DNA of 64,000 nucleotides from Pantoea sp. AS-PWVM4 (lineage in GTDB: Bacteria > Pseudomonadota > Gammaproteobacteria > Enterobacterales > Enterobacteriaceae), in NCBI RefSeq assembly GCF_000468095.1, contig NZ_ASZC01000011.1, positions 62,001-126,000 of the forward strand. The letters are read 5' to 3'. The position numbers were made by a program, and so were the translations under genes. Numbering within the stretch: the stretch's first letter is position 1; every line of letters starts with the position of its first letter. Shown here one piece after another: positions 58,011-64,000 of this stretch. The notes under the pieces were generated by a model. The model ran no database searches, was not told where the DNA came from, and was given only the letters and a program-made list of their open reading frames with translations.

Positions 58011-58284
58011 TGTCAATCCATTTAACTCATCCTTGATGCCACAGATGCTAACTCAAAACACCCATTATGCTCTCATTAGTAAACATGAAAAAACATTGAG
58101 ATTATTCGCCTGATAAAAACTTACTATAAAATTCATCACATTATCACTGAAATGAAATAGATGTCAGCGTTTTGCGCTAGCGCAAAACTGATGAAGAAAA
58201 AACGGACTTCAGATTGGGGCAAAGATTAAATTATGGTAAGGTGCGCGGCTTATTACTACCGATTAACCAGAAATTCAACAGATC
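58011..58284. other. AT-rich gap with a 20-base perfect palindrome
   Basis: The gap between the divergent glycosyltransferase and yfhL genes is AT-rich. It contains GTTTTGCGCTAGCGCAAAAC at 58169-58188, perfectly self-complementary over 20 bases. Start signals for both genes must be here; TATGGT (58232-58237) is a possible yfhL -10. I see no small gene. Confidence 0.6.
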
Positions 58285-58533
58285 ATGGCTTTACTGATTA
58301 CCCAGCGTTGTATCAACTGTGACATGTGCGAACCGGAGTGCCCTAACCAGGCCATCAGCCTCGGGGATGCCATTTACAAGATCGATAGCGACCGCTGCAC
58401 CGAATGTGTCGGTCATTATGATGTGCCAACGTGCCTGAGCGTGTGCCCCATTGATAACACCATCATTCCCGATCCACAGCACCCCGAAAGCCGCGAGGCG
58501 CTGTGGGAGAAATTTGTGGAGCTACACCACTAA
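58285..58533 (+). CDS. yfhL: 4Fe-4S ferredoxin YfhL
   Basis: 82 residues (E. coli 86). Two cluster motifs: [12 protein letters not shown] and, later, [18 protein letters not shown], where the spacing in the second motif is longer than in bacterial 2[4Fe-4S] ferredoxins, as in the YfhL/Allochromatium type. These have very low and unequal potentials. Partner unknown. Its stop overlaps that of acpS. Confidence 0.95.
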   Translation: MALLITQRCINCDMCEPECPNQAISLGDAIYKIDSDRCTECVGHYDVPTCLSVCPIDNTIIPDPQHPESREALWEKFVELHH

Positions 58534-58910
58534 TTCTCGATAATCACCGTGGCACAGGCGTAATGGCGCTCATCCGCCAGCGTGACGTGCACATGCTGCA
58601 CCCCGAGTTGACGGGCAATGTCAGCGGCATGCTGGAAAAAACGCAGCCCCGGTTTGCCCAGCGCATCGTTATAAACCTCAAACTGATTGAACGCCAGACC
58701 ACCACGGATACCGGTGCCAAACGCTTTGGCTGCGGCTTCTTTCACCGCAAAACGCTTCGCCAGAAAACGCACTGGCTGCTGGTGTGTTTGATATTGCTGC
58801 CACTCGGCTTCGCTCAGCACACGACGCGCCAGTCGGTCGCCGGAACGTTCAATCACCCCGGCAATGCGCTCGATTTCAACAATATCGGTGCCCAGTCCGA
58901 GAATAGCCAT
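58530..58910 (-). CDS. acpS: Holo-[acyl-carrier-protein] synthase
   Basis: 126 residues, as in E. coli. Transfers phosphopantetheine from CoA to apo-ACP. Metal ligands Asp9 ([11 protein letters not shown]) and Glu58 ([12 protein letters not shown]) are present. The start shares a base with the pdxJ stop, so translation is coupled. Confidence 0.97.
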   Translation of the reverse strand: MAILGLGTDIVEIERIAGVIERSGDRLARRVLSEAEWQQYQTHQQPVRFLAKRFAVKEAAAKAFGTGIRGGLAFNQFEVYNDALGKPGLRFFQHAADIARQLGVQHVHVTLADERHYACATVIIEN

Positions 58911-59641
58911 TAACGACGCGCTTCCCGCATCAGTAACTTCATCTCTTTGACCGCCTCAGCCAGACCACTCATCACCGCGCGACCAATAATGGCATGACCG
59001 ATATTCAGTTCATGCATTTCCGGCAGCGCCGCAATCGGCAGCACGTTATGGTAGGTCAGACCGTGCCCGGCATTCACTTTCAGGCCGAGACTGGCTGCAA
59101 AGGTGGCTGCTTTACGAATGCGCTCCAGCTCGGCATCGCGTGCCAGACCTTCGGGTGCTTCCGCATACGCACCGGTGTGAATTTCAATGTAAGGTGCACC
59201 GCTCGCCACGGCGGCTTCGATTTGGCGGTGATCGGCATCGATAAATAATGACACCAGAATCCCCGCCTCGCTCAGCTGTTTAACCGCGGCATTGATTTTG
59301 TCCTGCTGACCCGCCACATCAAGACCGCCTTCAGTGGTCACTTCCTGACGTTTTTCCGGCACCAGGCAGCAGAAGTGTGGTTTGATGTCACAGGCAATGC
59401 CAACCATCTCATCGGTCACCGCCATTTCCAGATTCATACGCGTCTGGATGGTATCGCGCAGAATACGGACGTCACGATCGGTGATATGACGGCGGTCTTC
59501 ACGCAGATGTACGGTAATACCATCCGCACCCGCCTGTTCAGAAATAAATGCAGCCTGCACCGGATCGGGATAATTCGTGCCACGCGCGTTACGTACGGTG
59601 GCGATGTGGTCAATGTTGACCCCTAACAGCAACTCAGCCAT
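58910..59641 (-). CDS. pdxJ: Pyridoxine 5'-phosphate synthase
   Basis: 243 residues, as in E. coli. Condenses 3-amino-1-phosphoacetone with deoxyxylulose phosphate to pyridoxine phosphate. TIM barrel opening [17 protein letters not shown], then [17 protein letters not shown] and [12 protein letters not shown]. Between recO and acpS. Confidence 0.98.
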   Translation of the reverse strand: MAELLLGVNIDHIATVRNARGTNYPDPVQAAFISEQAGADGITVHLREDRRHITDRDVRILRDTIQTRMNLEMAVTDEMVGIACDIKPHFCCLVPEKRQEVTTEGGLDVAGQQDKINAAVKQLSEAGILVSLFIDADHRQIEAAVASGAPYIEIHTGAYAEAPEGLARDAELERIRKAATFAASLGLKVNAGHGLTYHNVLPIAALPEMHELNIGHAIIGRAVMSGLAEAVKEMKLLMREARR

Positions 59642-59700
59642 GACAATCCTTAACCAGGGTTAGTGAGTTTACAGTGTACCGCGTAGCAACAGGACTGGCA

Positions 59701-60429
59701 TCATTCGCTCGACGCATCCGGCTTCTTTTTCGGTACAAACTGGCGAAAAAGTTCCTGACTCTTAAGCGGTTTGCCACCCAGATAGGGCTTCAGCGCCATT
59801 CGGGTAAAGCGTTTGGCGGCACGCAGGCTATCGGCATCAGGGAACTCGCGTGACCACAGCGCCCGCAACTGGCGACCGGTAAAACTACGCTGATTGACCA
59901 CCAGGCTGGCAATGAAACCTTTCTCTTCACGGTAGCTGTAGGTCATACCATCATCCACCGCTTCGCCACTGCCCGCGCAGTGCAGGAAATCAACGCCGTA
60001 TCCCAGATGTCCGAGCAGCGCCAGTTCGAAACGACGCAAGGCTGGCTCCGGCGTGCCGCTGACAGCGGCAAGCGCCTGGATGCAATTCAGGTAATCGAAG
60101 AAGAGGTCAGAGAAAGGGATTTCCTGCTCCAGCACCCGCGACAGCAGTTCATTGACGTACAGACCGCAGTAGAGCGTGATGCCACTCAGGGGGAGTGCCA
60201 GCGATACCGCTTCAGCGTTACGCAGCGTTTTGACTTCGCCGCGCCCGCCCCAGCGTACCAGCAAGGGGGTAAAAGGTTGTAACGCCCCCTTGAGTTGTGA
60301 ACGACGTGAACGTGCGCCTTTGGCAAGGACACGCACACGCCCTTCGCTTTCGCTAAACAGATCGAGCAGCAGGCTGGTTTCGCTGTAGGGGCGACTATGC
60401 AGCACAAAGGCGCGTTGCCAGCCTTCCAT
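59701..60429 (-). CDS. recO: DNA repair protein RecO
   Basis: 242 residues, as in E. coli. Helps load RecA on SSB-coated DNA (RecFOR). N-terminal OB fold ([32 protein letters not shown]) and helical C-terminal part. The zinc-site cysteines seen in some RecO proteins are absent, as in E. coli. Starts three bases after era. Confidence 0.97.
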   Translation of the reverse strand: MEGWQRAFVLHSRPYSETSLLLDLFSESEGRVRVLAKGARSRRSQLKGALQPFTPLLVRWGGRGEVKTLRNAEAVSLALPLSGITLYCGLYVNELLSRVLEQEIPFSDLFFDYLNCIQALAAVSGTPEPALRRFELALLGHLGYGVDFLHCAGSGEAVDDGMTYSYREEKGFIASLVVNQRSFTGRQLRALWSREFPDADSLRAAKRFTRMALKPYLGGKPLKSQELFRQFVPKKKPDASSE

Positions 60430-60432
60430 CGG

Positions 60433-61338
60433 TTAGAGGTCGTCTACATAACCCAGACTGCGCAGCGCACGTTCGTCATCCGCCCAGCCAGATTTCACCT
60501 TCACCCACAGCTCGAGGTGAACTTTGGCCTCGAACATCTCTTCCATATCTCTGCGCGCTTCGATACCAATGGTTTTGATTTTGGCACCTTTGTTGCCAAT
60601 CACCATTTTCTTCTGACCATCGCGTTCGACCAGAATCAGGCCGCTGATATCATAGCCACCGCGTTCGTTAGTCTCGAACTTTTCAATCTCAACGGTAACG
60701 GAATACGGCAGCTCTGCACCGAGGAAACGCATCAGTTTTTCACGGATGATCTCGGACGCCATAAAGCGCTGCGAACGGTCGGTGATGTACTCTTCCGGGA
60801 AGTGATGTTCCGCTTTGGGCAGACGCTTGCGCACGATGGCCGCAATGGTATCAACGTTTTTACCCGTCTCAGCCGAGATTGGGACGATATCCGTGAAGTT
60901 CATCTGCTGACCGAGGAACTGGAGATGTGGCAGCAGGATGCTTTTATCCTGGATGTTATCCACCTTGTTCACCGCCAGTACCACCGGCACTTTGCCATCA
61001 CGCAGCTTGTTCAGCACCATTTCGTCATCTGGCGTCCAGCGTGTGCCATCAACCACGAAAATTACCAGTTCAACATCACCGATGGAGCTGCTGGCAGCAC
61101 GGTTCATCAGGCGGTTAATCGCCCGCTTCTCTTCCATGTGCAATCCGGGCGTGTCCACATAGATAGCCTGGTATGGCCCTTCAGTATGGATACCCATGAT
61201 GCGGTGACGCGTGGTTTGCGGCTTGCGCGAGGTGATCGACACCTTCTGCCCCAGCAACTGGTTCAGCAAGGTGGATTTGCCGACGTTGGGTCGGCCAACA
61301 ATCGCGACAAAGCCGCAATAAGTTTCGTGTTCGCTCAT
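60433..61338 (-). CDS. era: GTPase Era
   Basis: 301 residues, as in E. coli. Binds 16S rRNA and aids 30S maturation. G domain: [24 protein letters not shown]; then the KH domain with [20 protein letters not shown]. Second gene of rnc-era-recO. Confidence 0.98.
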   Translation of the reverse strand: MSEHETYCGFVAIVGRPNVGKSTLLNQLLGQKVSITSRKPQTTRHRIMGIHTEGPYQAIYVDTPGLHMEEKRAINRLMNRAASSSIGDVELVIFVVDGTRWTPDDEMVLNKLRDGKVPVVLAVNKVDNIQDKSILLPHLQFLGQQMNFTDIVPISAETGKNVDTIAAIVRKRLPKAEHHFPEEYITDRSQRFMASEIIREKLMRFLGAELPYSVTVEIEKFETNERGGYDISGLILVERDGQKKMVIGNKGAKIKTIGIEARRDMEEMFEAKVHLELWVKVKSGWADDERALRSLGYVDDL

Positions 61339-61383
61339 TCGAGTCCTGACTTAATCAGCACCGGTCAGGGTGCTGCGATGTGA

Positions 61384-63145
<1,762 letters not shown>

Positions 63146-63154
63146 TGAGGTTCC

Positions 63155-64000
63155 TTATTTGCTGTCTTTACCGACATGCAGAATGGCAAGGAATGCTTCC
63201 TGCGGCAGTTCAACGTTACCGACCTGCTTCATTCGCTTCTTACCTTCCTTCTGCTTCTGCAACAGTTTTTTCTTACGGCTAACGTCACCGCCATAGCATT
63301 TCGCCAGAACGTTTTTACGCAGCTGCTTGACTGTTGAGCGAGCGATAATGTGGTTGCCGATTGCTGCCTGAATCGCGATATCGAACTGCTGGCGTGGGAT
63401 CAGATCTTTCATCTTTTCCACCAGCTCACGGCCACGATATTGCGAGTTATCACGGTGAGTAATCAGCGCCAGCGCATCGACACGTTCTGAGTTGATCAGC
63501 ACGTCGACACGCACCATGTCAGAGGCCTGGAAACGTTTGAAGTTATAATCCAGTGAAGCATAGCCGCGCGACGTTGATTTCAGACGGTCAAAGAAGTCGA
63601 GAACCACTTCCGCCATCGGGATTTCGTAAGTCAGCGCAACCTGGTTACCGTGGTAAACCATATTTGTCTGAACACCACGTTTCTCGATACAGAGCGTAAT
63701 GACGTTGCCGAGGAACTCCTGCGGCAGCAGCATATGACACTCGGCGATCGGTTCACGCAGTTCTTCAATATTATTCAGCGGCGGCAGCTTAGACGGGCTG
63801 TCAACATACACCACTTCGCCATCTGTGGTTTCCACTTCATACACCACGGTCGGTGCGGTGGTGATCAGATCGAGATCGTATTCACGCTCCAGGCGTTCCT
63901 GGATGATCTCCATATGCAGCAGGCCAAGGAAGCCACAGCGGAAGCCAAAGCCCAACGCCGTGGAGCTTTCTGGCTCATAGAACAGTGACGCATCGTTCAG
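63155..64000 (-). CDS. lepA: Elongation factor 4 (LepA), C-terminal part
   Basis: The window edge cuts this gene; the visible 281 residues match the C-terminal half of the 599-residue E. coli protein, from [22 protein letters not shown] on. It continues beyond position 64000. The EF-G-like domain V ([24 protein letters not shown]) and the LepA-specific C-terminal domain ([18 protein letters not shown], here with VSRKKKL) are seen. It helps initiation and ribosome biogenesis under stress. First gene of lepA-lepB. Confidence 0.97.
   Translation of the reverse strand: MNDASLFYEPESSTALGFGFRCGFLGLLHMEIIQERLEREYDLDLITTAPTVVYEVETTDGEVVYVDSPSKLPPLNNIEELREPIAECHMLLPQEFLGNVITLCIEKRGVQTNMVYHGNQVALTYEIPMAEVVLDFFDRLKSTSRGYASLDYNFKRFQASDMVRVDVLINSERVDALALITHRDNSQYRGRELVEKMKDLIPRQQFDIAIQAAIGNHIIARSTVKQLRKNVLAKCYGGDVSRKKKLLQKQKEGKKRMKQVGNVELPQEAFLAILHVGKDSK

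Overview
This window is a stretch of chromosome from an enterobacterium. Gene order follows the E. coli guaBA-xseA ... der-bamB-yfgM-hisS-ispG-rodZ-pilW-rlmN-ndk ... trmJ-suhB ... glyA-hmp-glnB-glrR-qseG-glrK-purL-mltF-tadA ... yfhL-acpS-pdxJ-recO-era-rnc-lepB-lepA order, and protein lengths match E. coli closely. A PQQ glucose dehydrogenase, a protealysin/emfourin pair, a zevAB-type metal importer and many copies of a GTAG-headed palindromic repeat suggest the Erwiniaceae (Pantoea/Erwinia). That placement is inference from sequence character, not a database match.

Layout. 1-2.2 kb: a small DUF2158-type protein, a DUF3750 protein and a ketopantoate-reductase-like enzyme. 2.2-8.3 kb: guaBA facing away from xseA, then protealysin and its inhibitor. 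8.3-11.4 kb: gcd and the zinc-ribbon gene yfgJ. 11.4-21.1 kb: the conserved minus-strand block der to ndk (ribosome assembly, outer-membrane assembly, translation, isoprenoid synthesis, cell shape, rRNA methylation, nucleotides). 21.3-28.1 kb: sseA, sseB, pepB, a reduced isc locus (iscR-iscS only), trmJ, suhB. 28.1-32.3 kb: zevBA, csiE, hcaT.

32.4-41.7 kb is an accessory island. A GntR-type regulator, a creatininase-family hydrolase, a ketopantoate-reductase-like enzyme and an SDR are read leftwards. A five-gene oligopeptide-type ABC importer is read rightwards. The shared 298-base promoter region carries two dyad sites of similar design, each one base downstream of a proposed -10 box. It looks like a self-contained uptake-and-catabolism module of unknown substrate and is the best candidate here for an undescribed system.

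41.9-56 kb: glyA, hmp (NsrR site), glnB, the glrR-qseG-glrK two-component operon with the sRNA gene glmY and its sigma54/IHF/GlrR control region, purL, mltF, tadA, pgpC. 56-64 kb: yfhH, an orphan family 2 glycosyltransferase, yfhL, then acpS-pdxJ-recO-era-rnc-lepB-lepA, with lepA cut by the window edge.

Other notable points: iscU, iscA, hscB, hscA, fdx and iscX are absent and IscS has lost its C-terminal tail; the iscR operator is present as three tandem 25-base units; REP doublets sit at gene 3' ends and overlap two stop codons. I found no rRNA, tRNA, CRISPR array, insertion sequence or phage gene.
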